DNA of 64,000 bases, taken from contig CM019707.1 in assembly GCA_009760885.1 (NCBI GenBank), positions 33,340,645 to 33,404,644 on the forward strand, read 5' to 3'. Below are positions 32,343-45,830 of this stretch, piece after piece; position 1 is the first letter of the stretch; every line of letters begins with the position of its first letter. Source of the DNA: Achatina immaculata. Lineage: Eukaryota > Mollusca > Gastropoda > Stylommatophora > Achatinidae. The position numbers and the translations under genes were made by a program. Below the pieces are notes generated by a model. That model saw nothing but the letters and a program-made list of their open reading frames with translations. It was not told the origin of the DNA and did not search any database.

Positions 32343-35300
32343 TTCATCTAACACCAAACAATGCAGTGAAGCCATCTATATATGCCTATCTTCTTCATCT
32401 AACACCAAACAATGCAGTGAAGCCATCTATATATGCCTGTCTTCTTCATCTAACACCAAATCATCCGGTGAAGCCATCTATATATGCCTGTCTTCTTCAT
32501 CTAACACCAAACAATGCAGTGAAGCCATCTATATATGCCTGTCTTCTTCATCTAACACCAAACAATGCAGTGAAGCCATCTATATATGCCTGTCTTCTTC
32601 ATCTAGCACCAAATCATGCAGTGAAGTCATCTATGAATGTCTGTGTTCTTCTTCTCACATCAAGTCATATAATGATGCCATGTATGTATTTCTGTGTTCT
32701 TCTTTTCATACTAAACAATGCACTGAAGCCATCTATGTATGTCTGTGTTCTTTTTCTAAAACCAAACATTTCACTGAAGTCATCTATGTGCCTTTGATTT
32801 TCTTCTCACACAAAACCAAACACTGAGGTCATCTATGTATGCCTGAGTTCTTCTTATCACATCGAACCATGCATTAAAGTCATCAATAGCTGCCTGTGTT
32901 CTTCTTCTCACATTAAACCATGCAATGAAGCCATCTATGTATGCCTGTTTTCTTCTTCTTCTCACATTAAATCATGCTTTAAAGCCATCTATATATGCCT
33001 GTCTTCTTCATCTAACACCAAACAATGCAGTGAAGCCATCTATATATGCCTGTCTTCTTCATCTAACACCAAATCATGCAGTGAAGTCATCTATGAATGT
33101 CTGTGTTCTTCTTCTCACATCAAGTCATATAATGATGCCATGTATGTATTTCTGTGTTCTTCTTTTCATACTAAACAATGCACTGAAGCCATCTATGTAT
33201 GTCTGTGTTCTTTTTCTAAAACCAAACATTTCACTGAAGTCATCTATGTGCCTTTGATTTTCTTCTCACACAAAACCAAACACTGAGGTCATCTATGTAT
33301 GCCTGAGTTCTTCTTATCACATCGAACCATGCATTAAAGTCATCAATAGCTGCCTGTGTTCTTCTTCTCACATTAAACCATGCAATGAAGCCATCTATGT
33401 ATGCCTGTTTTCTTCTTCTTCTCACATTAAATCATGCTTTAAAGTCATCTATGTATGCCTGTGTTCTTCTTCTCACATTAAACCATGCAATGAAGCCATC
33501 TATGGATGCCTGTGTTCTTCTTCTCACTCCAAAATATATACTGAAGCTATCTATTTATGTTTGTGTTCTTCTTCTCACACTACACCATGCAATTAAGTCA
33601 TGTATGTATGCTTATCTTTTTCTTCTCACAACAAACCATGCACTGAAGCAATCTATCTATGTCTGTGTTCTTTTTCTCAAATCAAAAAATTCATTGAAGT
33701 CAACTATGTGACTATGTTACTCTTCTCAGACAAAACCACTCTTCTCACACCAAGCCATGGATTGAAGCCATTAATCTATGTCTGCATTCTTCTTTTCACA
33801 CCAAACCAAACAGTAAGGTCATCTATGTATGCCTGCCTTCTTTTTTCTCACATCAAACCATACAATGATGCCATTTATGTTTTTCTGTGCTTTTTTTCTC
33901 ACAATAAACCATGCAGTGAGGTCATCTATGTATGCCTGTGTTCTTCTTCTCACACCAAACCATGCAATTAAGTGATATATGTATGTCTGTATTCTTTTTA
34001 TAACACCAAACCATGTACTGAAGCCATCTATGTATGTCTGTGTTCTTTTTCTCACAACAAAACATCCAGTGAAGTCATGTTTGTATTTATATGTTCTTCT
34101 TCTCACACCAAACCATGCAGTGAAGCCATCTATGAATTCCTGATTACTTCTTCTCACACCAAACAATTCAGTGAGGTCATATATGCATGCCTGTCTTCAT
34201 CTTATCACACCAAAACATGCAATGAAGCCATCTATGCATGCCTGTCTTCATCTTATCACACCAAACCATGCAGTGAGGTCATCAATGTATGTCTCCGTTC
34301 TTCTTCTCACACCACACCATGGAATGTGGTCATCTATATATGTCTGTGTTCTTTTTAATCACATGAAACAACGCATTGAAGTCATCTATATATGACTGTG
34401 TTCTTCTCACACCATACCGTGCAGTGAGACCATCTATGAATGCCTGTCTTCTTTTTCTCACAAAGAACCATGCAGTGAGGCCATCTATGCATGCCTGTCG
34501 TCTTCTTATCACACCAAACCATGCAGTGAGATCATCTATGTATGCCTGTCTTCTTCTTCTTCTCACACAGAGCCATGTAGTGAGGCCATCTATGTATGCC
34601 TGTGTTCTTCTTCTCACACCAAACCATGCAGTTAGATTATCTATGTATGCCTGTCTTCTTTTTCTTACACCAAACCATACAGTGAAGCTATCTATGTATG
34701 TTTGTTTTCTTCTTCTAAAATCAAAGCATGTACTGATGCCATCTATGTATGTTTGTGTTCTTCTTCTAACACCAAACCATGTACTGAAGCCATCTATGCA
34801 TGTCTGTGTTCTTTTTCTCACAACAAAACATCCAGTGAAGTCATGTTTGTATTTATATGTTCTTCTCACATCAAACCATGCAGTGAAGCCATCTATGAAT
34901 GCCTGTCTACTTCTTCTCACACCAAACCATGCAGTGAAGTCATCTATGTATGCCTTTCTTCTTGTTATCACACCAAACCATGTGATGAAGTTATCAATGT
35001 ATGCCTGTATTCATCTTGTCATACCAAACCATGCAGTGATTCATCTATGTATGTTTGTTTTTGTTCGCACACCAAACCATGGTTCAGATAATCTGTGAAT
35101 GCCTGTGTTCTTCTCACACCAAACCATGCTGTTAGGGATCTATGTATGCCTGTGTTCATCTCACACCAAACCATACTGTTAGGGATCTATGTATGCCTGT
35201 GTTCATCTCACACCAAACCATGCTCTCAGGTCATCTATGTATGCCTGTGTTCTTCTCACACTAAATCATGCAATGAATCCATCTATGTATGACTTTGTTT

Positions 35301-37825
35301 TCATCTCACTCTAAACCATGCAATGAGGTCATCAAAGTATGTCTTTGTTTCTTCTCACACCAAACCATGCAGTGAAGTCATCACTGTATGCCTCTGTTTT
35401 CCTCTCATACTAAACATACAGTAAATCCGTCTATGTATGAGTGTCTTCTTCTTCTCATACTAAATGATACAATGATGTCATCTATGAATGTCAGTGTTCC
35501 TCTTCTCTCACCACACCATGCAATGAGGTCTTCTATGTCTGTCTGTCTTCTTTTTCTCACACCAAACAATTCAGTGAGGTCATATATGCATGCCTGTCTT
35601 CTTCTTCTAACACCAAACTGTGGAGTCAAGCCATCTATGTATATCTGTCTTCTACTTCTCACACCAAACCATGCAATGAGACCATATATGTATGTCTGTG
35701 TTCTTCTTCTAACACCAAACCATGCAATGAAGTCATCTATGTATGTCTGTTTTCTTCTTCTCACAGAAAACCATCCAGTGAGGTCATGTATGTATTTCTG
35801 TTTTCTCCTTCTCATACCAAACCATGCAGAGAAGACATTTCTATGTGTCTGTGTTCTTTTTCTCAAACCAAACCATCCATTGAAATAATCTATTTATGCC
35901 TGTGTTCATCTTCTCACACTATACAATGCATTGAAGCCATCTATGTATGCCTGTCTTCTTCTTATCACAGCAAACCTTGCAGTGAGGTCATCTATGTATG
36001 TCTGTATTCTTTATATCACACCAAACCATGCAGCAAAGCCATCTATGTATGCATATCTGATTCTTCTCAAAACAAGCTATGCAGTGAGGTCATCTATATA
36101 TGTGTTTATTCTCTTCTCACACAAAACCATGCAGTGAGATCATCTATGTATGCCTATGTTTGTCTCCTCATACCAAACCATGCAGTGAGGTCTAAAGCAA
36201 CCATGCAGTGAAGTCATCTATATATGCCTGTATTTTTTCTTCTCACACAAAACCATGCATTGAAGTAATCTATGTATGTCTGTATTCTTCTTCTCACACC
36301 AAATCATGCAGTGAGGTCATCTATGTATGCCTGTCTTTTTTTCCTTTCATATAAAACCATACAGTGATGTCATATATATTGTATGGCTTTTTTCATCTGC
36401 TTACACCAAACTATGCAGTGAAGTCATTCTTCTTCTTCTCACACAGAGCCATGTAGTGAGGCCATCTATGCATGCCTGTGTTCTTCTTCTCACACCAAAC
36501 CATGCAGTTATGTTATCTATGTATGCCTGTCTTCTTTTTCTCACACCAAACCATACAGTGAAGCTATCTATGTATGTTTGTTTTCTTCTTCTAAAATCAA
36601 AGCATGTACTGATGCCATCTATGTATGTTTGTGTTCTTCTTCTAACACCAAACCATGTATTGAAGCCATCTATGTATGTCTGTCTTTGTTTTCTCACAAG
36701 AAACAACAAAGTGAAGTCATCTATGTATGTGTGTGTTCTTATTCTCACTTGACACAATACAGCTCAGCCATCTATGAATGTCTTTCTTCTTCTTATCACA
36801 CAACACCATTCGGTGAGGTCATCTATGTATGCTTGTCTTCTTCTCACACCAAACAAAGTAATGAGGTGCTCTATGTATGACTGTCTTATTCTTCTCACAC
36901 CAGACCACACATTGAGATAATCTACATCAATGCATGTGTTCTTCTTCTCACACCAAACCATTCAGTGAAGCCATCTATGAATGCATGTCTTCTTTTTCTC
37001 ATGCCACATCATGCAATGAAGTCTTCTATGTATGTCTGTCTTCTTTTTCTCACACCAAACAATGCAGTGAGTTCATATATCCATGCCTCTCTTTTTCTTC
37101 TCACACCAGACTGTGCTGTCATGCCATCTATGTATGTCTGTCTTCTACTTCTCACACCAAACCATGCAATGAGACCATATATGTATGTCTGTGTTCTTCT
37201 TCTCACAGAAAACCATCCAGTGAGGTCATTTATGTATTTCTGTTTTCTCCTTCTCGTAGCAAACAATGCAGAGAAGCCATTTTTATATGTCTGTGTTCTT
37301 TTTCTCAAACCAAACCATTCATTGAAATAATCTATTTATGTCTGTGTTCTTCTTCTCACACTATACCATGCATTGAAGCCATGTATGTATGCCTGTCTTC
37401 TTCTTATCATGCCAAACCATGCAGTGAGGTCATCTATGTATGTCTGTATTCTTCTTATCACACCAAACCATGCAGCAAAGCCATCTATGTATGCATGTCT
37501 GATTCTTCTCAAAACAAGCTATGAGGTCATCTATGTATGCCTATGTGTGTCTCCTCATACCAAACCATGCAGTGAGGTCTAAAGCAACCATGCAGTGAAG
37601 TCATCTATATATGCCTGTGTTCTTCTTCTCACAGGAAAACATGCACTGAGTTCATCTATGTACGCATGTCTTCTTCTTCTCCTCCCACCAAACCATGCAG
37701 TTAGGTCGTCTATGTATGCCTGTGTTCTTTTCTCACACCAAACCATGCAATTAAGTGATCTATGTATGTCTGTATTCTTTTTATCACACCAAACCATGCA
37801 TTGAAGTCATCTGTGTATGCCTGTT
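32343..37825. repeat. 51-bp megasatellite, segment 7, with 460-bp higher-order repeat
   Basis: Over 100 monomers. 32566-33020 and 33026-33480 are near-identical nine-monomer blocks offset by 460 bp. From about 35.55 kb it becomes the ~4.5-kb higher-order unit repeated at 40.69 and 47.83 kb. Monomer variants differ in the 3' junction (gtgaagtc, gtgaggtc, gtgaagcc) and in the number of cttctt units. Confidence 0.95.
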
Positions 37826-38311
37826 AAACTAGGAAAAATGTAGGAACAGCTTTATTACTTAACAACCACAAAGTTGTGACGTTTCGGCGTGAGGCTTAAT
37901 CATACAAAAACATACAGGACGAAGAAACAGAGAGAGAGTAAATAAAGTATAGATTCACAAGAATGCTATTAAAAAGAAAAAAGAAATTTTTTTAAAAGAG
38001 TATTTAGCTGAAGATTGTAAGATGTATCTTGTCCAGCTGTGTGTGTCAGAAATGGATTTAGTAGAAAGTGGAGACCGTTTAAACAGGGACCTGTGATATG
38101 TGGTCGGTGTGTTGTAACTGGGGGTGGTGGATGTGGAGCCTGAGAGAGGAGAGATAGTGATACAATGTTGACCTAGCCAGGAGAAATTGAAACAGATGAT
38201 TGGGTAAAATGGGTAGCAAAGTGATGCTGTGAGGAGGTGTGAAAAGTAAGAAGGGGTGGAGCATTACTGCAGTGCTTCGTGTATAGTTATATACTTATAC
38301 ACTAATTATTG
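37826..38311 (-). mobile_element. Penelope-like 3' region (no coding), copy 1
   Basis: Non-satellite segment. On the minus strand it contains GATTAAGCCTCACGCCGAAA then CGTCACAAC, close to the motif in the Penelope 3' UTRs, and a C/T-rich stretch (38079-38264) like those UTRs. No GIY-YIG coding sequence is present, so the family link rests on the motif. Near-identical copies are at 50096-50582 and, truncated, at 42281-42504. Confidence 0.5.
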
Positions 38312-41300
38312 TGTGTTACTATGTATTCCTGTGTTCTTCTTCTCACATCAAACCATGCAGTGAATCCATCTATGTATGCCTGCCTTCTTCTTCTCACACC
38401 AAAACATGCAATAAAGCCATCTATTTAAGTCTGTGTTCTACTTCTCACACAAAACCATGCATTGAAGTTATCTATGTATGCTTGTCTTCTTCATTTCACA
38501 CCACATCATGCAGTGATGTCAACTATCTATGCCTGTGATAATGTTCTCACACAAAACCATGCAGTGAGGTCATCTATGTATGCCTGTCTTCTTCTTCTTC
38601 TCACACCAAAACATGCAGTGATATAAACTATCAATGCCTGTGCTGTTTGTCTCACACAAAACCATGCAGTGATGCAATCTATGTAAAATTGTCATTTTCT
38701 TATCACACCAAACCATGCAGTGAGATCATCTATGTATGCCTGTCTTCTTCTTCTTCTTCTCACAGAGCCATGCAGTTAGATTATCTATGTATGCCTGTCT
38801 TCTTTTTCTTACACCAAACCATACAGTGAAGCTATCTATGTATGTTTGTTTTCTTCTTCTAAAATCAAAGCATGTACTGATGCCACCTATGTATGTTTGT
38901 GTTCTTCTTCTAACACCAAACCATGTACTGAAGCCATCTATGTATGTCTGTGTTCTTTTTCTCACAACAAAACATCCAGTGAAGTCATGTTTGTATTTAT
39001 ATGTTCTTCTTCTCACACCAAACCATGCAGTGAAGCCATCTATGAATTCCTGATTACTTCTTCTCACATGAAACCATACAGTGAAGTCATTCATGTATGA
39101 CTATGTTCATCTTATCATAGCGAATTATACAGTGAAGTCATCTATGAATGTCTGTGTCCATCTTTCGTATCAAACCAACTGTGAAGTCAGCTATGTATAT
39201 CTGTTTTCTTCCTCTCGTATCAAACCATGCTTATATATATATATGTCTGTGTACTTTTTAATCACATGAAACAACGCATTGAAGTCATCTATATATGACT
39301 GTGTTCTTCTCACACCATACCGTGCAGTGAGACCATCTATGAATGTCTGTCTTCTTTTCTCACAAAGAAAGCCATCTATGTATGTCTGTGTTCTTCTTCT
39401 CACACAAAACCATGCATTGAAGTTATCTATGTATGCCTGTCTTCTTCTTTTCACACCAAAACATGCAGTGATGTCAACTATCTATGCCTGTCTTCTTCTT
39501 TTCACACAAAACCATGCAGTGATGTCAACTATCTATGCCTGTCTTCTTCTTTTCACACCAAAACATGCAGTGATGTAAACTATCAATGCCTGTGCTGTTC
39601 GTCTCACACAAAACCATGCAGTGATGCAATCTATGTAAAATTGTCATTTTCTTATCACACCAAACCATGCAGTGAGATCATCTATGTATGCCTGTCTTCT
39701 TCTTCTTCTCACACAGAGCCATGCAGTTAGATTATCTATGTATGCCTGTCTTCTTTTTCTTACACCAAACCATACAGTGAAGCTATCTATGTATGTTTGT
39801 TTTCTTCTTCTAAAATCAAAGCATGTACTGATGCCATCTATGTATGTTTGTGTTCTTCTTCTAACACCAAACCATGTACTGAAGCCATCTATGCATGTCT
39901 GTGTTCTTTTTCTCACAACAAAACATCCAGTGAAGTCATGTTTGTATTTATATGTTCTTCTTCTCACACCAAACCATGCAGTGAAGCCATCTATGAATTC
40001 CTGATTACTTCTTCTCACATGAAACCATACAGTGAAGTCATTCATGTATGACTATGTTCATCTTATCATAGCGAATTATACAGTGAAGTCATCTATGAAT
40101 GTCTGTGTCCATCTTTCGTATCAAACCAACTGTGAAGTCAGCTATGTATATCTGTTTTCTTCCTCTCGTATCAAACCATGCTTATATATATATATGTCTG
40201 TGTACTTTTTAATCACATGAAACAACGCATTGAAGTCATCTATATATGACTGTGTTCTTCTCACACCATACCGTGCAGTGAGACCATCTATGAATGCCTG
40301 TCTTCTTTTCTCACAAAGAACCATGCAGTGAGGCCATCTATGCATGCCTGTCGTCTTCTTCTCACACCAAACTATGCAGTGAGATTATCTATGTATGCCT
40401 ATCTTCTTCTTGTCACACAAAACCATACAATGAAGCCATCTATTTATGCCTGTCTTCTTCTTGTCACACAAAACCATACAATGAAGCCATCTATTTATGC
40501 TTGTCTTCTTCTTGTCACACAAAACTATACACTGACGCCATCTATTTATGCCTGTCTTCTTCTTGTCACAGAAAACCATACAATGAAGCCATCTATGTAT
40601 GCCTGTCTTCTTCCTGTCACACAAAACCATACAGTGAAGCCATCTATTTATGCCTGTCTTCTTCTTGTTCTCCTCATACCAAACCATGCAGTGAGGTCTA
40701 AAGCAACCATGCAGTGAAGTCATCTATATATGCCTGTATTTTTTCTTCTCACACAAAACCATGCATTGAAGTAATCTATGTATGTCTGTATTCTTCTTCT
40801 CACACCAAATCATGCAGTGAGGTCATCTATGTATGCCTGTCTTTTTTTCCTTTCATATAAAACCATACAGTGATGTCATATATATTGTATGGCTTTTTTC
40901 ATCTGCTTACACCAAACTATGCAGTGAAGTCATTCTTCTTCTTCTCACACAGAGCCATGTAGTGAGGCCATCTATGCATGCCTGTGTTCTTCTTCTCACA
41001 CCAAACCATGCAGTTATGTTATCTATGTATGCCTGTCTTCTTTTTCTCACACCAAACCATACAGTGAAGCTATCTATGTATGTTTGTCTTCTTCTTCTAA
41101 AATCAAAGCATGTACTGATGCCATCTATGTATGTCTGTCTTTGTTTTCTCACAAGAAACAACAAAGTGAAGTCATCTATGTATGTGTGTGTTCTTATTCT
41201 CACTTGACACAATACAGCTCAGCCATCTATGAATGTCTTTCTTCTTCTTATCACACAACACCATTCGGTGAGGTCATCTATGTATGCTTGTCTTCTTCTC

Positions 41301-42280
41301 ACACCAAACAAAGTAATGAGGTGCTCTATGTATGACTGTCTTATTCTTCTCACACCAGACCACACATTGAGATAATCTACATCAATGCATGTGTTCTTCT
41401 TCTCACACCAAACCATTCAGTGAAGCCATCTATGAATGCATGTCTTCTTTTTCTCATGCCACATCATGCAATGAAGTCTTCTATGTATGTCTGTCTTCTT
41501 TTTCTCACACCAAACAATGCAGTGAGTTCATATATCCATGCCTCTCTTTTTCTTCTCACACCAGACTGTGCTGTCATGCCATCTATGTATGTCTGTCTTC
41601 TTTTTCTCACACCAAACCATGCAATGAGACCATATATGTATGTCTGTGTTCTTCTTCTCGCACAAAACCATCCAGTGAGGTCATTTATGTATTTCTGTTT
41701 TCTCCTTCTCGTAGCAAACAATGCAGAGAAGCCATTTTTATATGTCTGTGTTCTTTTTCTCAAACCAAACCATTCATTGAAATAATCTATTTATGTCTGT
41801 GTTCTTCTTCTCACACTATACCATGCATTGAAGCCATGTATGTATGCCTGTCTTCTTCTTATCATGCCAAACCATGCAGTGAGGTCATCTATGTATGTCT
41901 GTATTCTTCTTATCACACCAAACCATGCAGCAAAGCCATCTATGTATGCATGTCTGATTCTTCTCAAAACAAGCTATGAGGTCATCTATGTATGCCTATG
42001 TGTGTCTCCTCATACCAAACCATGCAGTGAGGTCTAAAGCAACCATGCAGTGAAGTCATCTATATATGCCTGTGTTTTTCTTCTCACAGGAAAACATGCA
42101 CTGAGTTCATCTATGTACGCATGTCTTCTTCTTCTCCTCCCACCAAACCATGCAGTTAGGTCGTCTATGTATGCCTGTGTTCTTTTCTCACACCAAACCA
42201 TGCAATTAAGTGATCTATGTATGTCTGTATTCTTTTTATCACACCAAACCATGCATTGAAGTCATCTGTGTATGCCTGTT
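38312..42280. repeat. 51-bp megasatellite, segment 8, with 951-bp duplication
   Basis: Contains an internal tandem copy: 38617-39367 matches 39568-40319 at an offset of 951 bp. 40400-40670 is a homogeneous sub-run with cttcttcttgtcacacaaaa. At 40697 the ~4.5-kb unit begins again (matching 36189 onward, offset 4506, then 4455 after loss of one monomer). Confidence 0.95.
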
Positions 42281-42504
42281 AAACTAGGAAAAATGTAGGA
42301 ACAGCTTTATTACTTAACAACCACAAAGTTGTGACGTTTCGGCGTGAGGCTTAATCATACAAAAACATACAGGACGAAGAAACAGAGAGAGAGTAAATAA
42401 AGTATAGATTCACAAGAATGCTATTAAAAAGAAAAAAGAAATTTTTTTAAAAGAGTATTTAGCTGAAGATTGTAAGATGTATCTTGTCCAGCTGTGTGTG
42501 TCAG
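42281..42504 (-). mobile_element. Penelope-like 3' region, copy 2, truncated at the block junction
   Basis: Identical to 37826-38049 up to gctgtgtgtgtcag, where it joins the decapeptide-repeat DNA of the 5.3-kb block without a recognisable target duplication. Confidence 0.55.
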
Positions 42505-43648
42505 AGATAAGACACACTCAGACATCGTGGTGAGAGATAAGACACACTCAGACTTCGTGGTGAGAGATAAGACACACTCAGAGTTCGTGGTGAGAGAAAA
42601 GACACACTCAGACATCGTGGTGAGAGATAAGACACACTCAGAGTTAGTGGTGAGAGATACGACACACTCAGACTTCGTGGTGAGAGATAAGACACACTCA
42701 GAGTTCGTGATTAGAGATAAGACACAGTCAGACTTCGTGGTGAGAGATAAGACACACTCAGAGTTCGTGATGAGAGATAAGACACACTCAGACTTCGTGG
42801 CGAGAGATATGACATATTTAAATTTCATGGTGAACAGCCCCTTACAGAAGACAGGAGATTTTGACTATTTACTTGATCGTGTGTATGGCGTGGTTTGTGC
42901 CAGGAGAATAACCAGTGTACGACACTACTTCGTTGAAGACCATGTAATGATGTGCCACGGCCTCTATATCGAATATGTGCTTGCATTTCACGTTCTGAGT
43001 GGCGATTATATGCTGCCTTGTCAGGTTCTCTCTATCGGTTATATGTTGGTGTGTCACACAGTTTGCAATACTTATTTGCGTTGTGAAGATTGTACACACA
43101 TCAAGAATAAAGAAACTTCAGGAAGTAAAGATCATGCTGAGACAAAAATGAACTTAAGACTCATCTCCAGTACAGGATGCTTCTGTGTAGATATGAAAAT
43201 AAACGACCTGGACAGTGTTGAAGATCTTACAAAGCTATCTATATCCAGGGAGCACAAAAGCTTTGGTATGACATGTCTTAGGCGAGAATGTTTTTTCCTA
43301 CCTGTGTTACATCAAACATACGATAAAGCCACTATTTGGGCTAAATCTTGGCGAAACAAAAGGCCAAGAGAAGGCCTGAAAGCAGGTGTACGAACACATG
43401 ACAGCAACGGCGTCTCTGACAGCTGCAAGACGAACGCCAACAACCCCAGGCGTGGTTGCTACGTCATAAACAGCGGCCGTATGAAGTGTAGAAATGCTGC
43501 AAGCGGAGACAGCTACTCGACTAAACCCGTCTCGAACTTGGAGACAAACAGCAAAGGAGATCAGAACCAAAGTCAAATCACAGACGCTAGGAAAGGTACG
43601 TTTAATTGTCTATTTCATCATCGTCATCACAGTTTGCCGTTTCCTTAA
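42505..43648 (+). pseudogene. Truncated copy of the decapeptide-repeat frame
   Basis: Starts inside the 30-bp array (about ten RDKTHSDFVV-type units) and continues through the unique C-terminal part to the same stop as the 57.1-59.8 kb frame. The N-terminal ~285 codons, including the 6- and 21-residue repeats, are missing and replaced by Penelope-like DNA. The frame has no stop, but it has lost its natural start, so I call it a partial copy. The candidate splice donor aaag/gtacgt at ~43595 is retained. Confidence 0.7.
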
Positions 43649-44014
43649 CCATCACAATCATTGTTTGAGAGCCATATTGCCATAGATATCTGTGCTAGAG
43701 TTGTTTGAGGGGGTTGGGAGTCTAATGGCTCTGGCCAAGACCCTATATGACCTATTCTTGGTTGTATCTTGTATCATACTGTTGCCCTCATAGAGCTTGG
43801 CACGTGGCTTCAAGTCGTCCCCATTTCTGCTTAGTCTTCCGTGAAGCATGTTTCAGAAGTCCACTCGGAAATATTAAATATAAACCAGCAGATATCAACT
43901 CCCCATCCGCTATGTGACATCGTGTCTCAAAATAATCACGCATCTGCCTCAGAAATCAAACTTTCAGAGTTCATAGTGATTAATAAGATGATAAGGACAC
44001 ACGCATTACCATCT

Positions 44015-44420
44015 CTTATGTGTAAATCTGTTCTCCAGTGTAAATCTGTTCTCAAGTGTAAATCTTTTCTCTAGTGTAAATCTGTTCTCCAGTGTAAATC
44101 TGTTCTCTAGTGTAAAACTGTTCTTTAGTGTAAATCTTTTCTTTAGTGCAAATCTGTTATCCAGTGTAAATCTGTTCTCTAGCGTAAATCTGTTGTTTAA
44201 TGTAAATTTGTTCCCTAGTATAAATCTGAGATGCCTACAGGAGAGCTGTTAGAGAGGAAAAGTTCCGCAAGGGACGTTCAAATGACTGACTGATTGACTG
44301 AGCAAAAATCTTTTCTGCAATGTAAATGTGTTCTCTAGCGTACAATTGTTCTCTAGATTACAACTGCCCTCTAGGGTAAATCTGTTCTCTAGCTTACAGC
44401 CGCCCTCTAGTGTCAGTCTT
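44015..44420. repeat. 18-bp tandem repeat (block copy 1)
   Basis: gtaaatctgttctctagt recurs about every 18 bp from 44023 to 44225. It becomes more diverged from 44310 to 44420, with a LINE tail inserted between. Confidence 0.9.
44226..44300 (+). mobile_element. Very short LINE 3' end (block copy 1)
   Basis: gcctacaggagagctgttag and gttccgcaagggacgttcaa match the last ~50 bp of the 4083/20986 family, followed by a tgactgactgattgactg tail. It is inserted into the 18-bp repeat. Confidence 0.75.
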
Positions 44421-45360
44421 TTCCTCAACTTTGCATGCATTTTGACATTTTCGACCAATGTTTATTTTACCTGTAGGTAGAATGGAGCGTGGGGAAAGCA
44501 GAAGGTGTCCAAATCTCACTAACAGGTTGTGGCACACATTTCCCCCACTATTAGTAACTGAACTGTCTCTCCCTTGACTGTGTATGATCATTCATGTGAA
44601 TGAAAGCCTTCTCTTCTTTACCGGCCTCTTCGTCCTGTATGTTATTAATACGGGTGATGCCTAAGCCACAATGGTACAGGTGTGTGTTCCGCCAGGGAAT
44701 AATGTTGTTCTTACTTTTAAAAAAAAAACTTTAAAAAAGTATGTTTGTCTGCTCTCACTTCAGCGGCTCTTTAAACAAATGTATTCATATGTTTAGTTTT
44801 AGATATTTATACACAAGAAATGTTCGTGTGTTCAGATAGTCTGATTGTAGGAGTTTTGATTTTGCGATCTAGAGCCACGCTTATTTTAAAGCACGGGATC
44901 AAAGTTAAAGGCATCTGATTGGATGAATGTTAGCCAGTCAACTTATCCGTAACATCTGTGTTCCTGTGAGTACATGTGCTGAAAGTGTGGATCAGATCTG
45001 ACAGAAGCCATGAGCAAGCTGATCACAGCCATGAAACTTCTGTCATCATCATCATCATCATCACAAATACACACATACACAGGCAGCTCGGTTGAAACCT
45101 TCTGCTCTAATTATCTGCAGGATTTTGAGTTTTCGGCTGTTCTTTCAAAATGACCGTTCTATAGAAAGGGCACCCAATAAATGCGTGTTCGGGGCAGATT
45201 ACGAAAGCAAAGAATATATCTACCTGCACAGGTAGGCAAACTAAAATGCATAGCCCTGCGTGGGGATGTTCTCTGTTTTCTTCTGACTGAAGAAAAGACC
45301 GACTCAATCTCATCATTAAATAGATTTCCACCTGTGTAAACAGTATGACAAAAATAAAAT
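44421..45360. other. Unassigned DNA in block copy 1
   Basis: No gene recognised. A short (atc)n run at 45041-45063 and a caca run follow. A minus-strand frame at 45107-45331 is open for ~74 codons without a motif. Confidence 0.45.
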
Positions 45361-45414
45361 GCCACCACCACCACCACCACCACCATCACCATCATCATCA
45401 TCATCATCATCATT
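45361..45414. repeat. (CAC)n(CAT)n microsatellite (block copy 1)
   Basis: Trinucleotide cac run passing into atc run. It translates as poly-His or poly-Met, which is an artefact. Confidence 0.95.
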
Positions 45415-45446
45415 TTAATGGCTGCTTGTGTACTCATATGGCACAG

Positions 45447-45586
45447 AGAGTGAAGGGAAACAGGACAATCTGTCAGATGAAAGTGAGACCGACGAGGAAG
45501 AAGAACTCCAAGAAAAAAGGGCACGGATTACTAAAAAAATTGAGTATCTAGATAATTTTCTTATTATCTGGCACGCCGCGTTTTTG
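45447..45586 (+). CDS. Candidate internal exon, acidic-then-basic, unknown gene
   Basis: 140-nt open segment between a cacag acceptor (45442-45446) and a tttttg/gtgagtag donor (45587). It encodes SEGKQDNLSDESETDEEEEL, then QEKRARITKKIEYLDNF and LIIWHAAFL: a strongly acidic run, a basic patch and a short hydrophobic end. The composition looks coding and the donor is near consensus, but the upstream tract is only partly pyrimidine, no neighbouring exon is visible and the family is unknown. Identical in the second block (61599-61738). Confidence 0.3.
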
Positions 45587-45711
45587 GTGAGTAGTTTATT
45601 GTTAAAGGTTTAGATTATGTATTATGTTGAATGTGTGATACATTTCTTGCATAGGAGGTGGGTCCAGCTTCTGTTTTCCATAGGAACTTCGTATAAACTA
45701 CACCACCACAG

Positions 45712-45712
<1 letters not shown>

Positions 45713-45810
<98 letters not shown>

Positions 45811-45830
45811 GCCTGCCTGCCTGCGTAATG
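45713..45830. repeat. (ATCT)n then (GCCT)n microsatellite (block copy 1)
   Basis: About 24 tetranucleotide units. The copy at 61865-61998 is longer, which accounts for the change in offset between the blocks. Confidence 0.97.

Noticed and set aside
45345..45551. Poly-His frame
   Set aside because: Translation of a CAC/CAT microsatellite.
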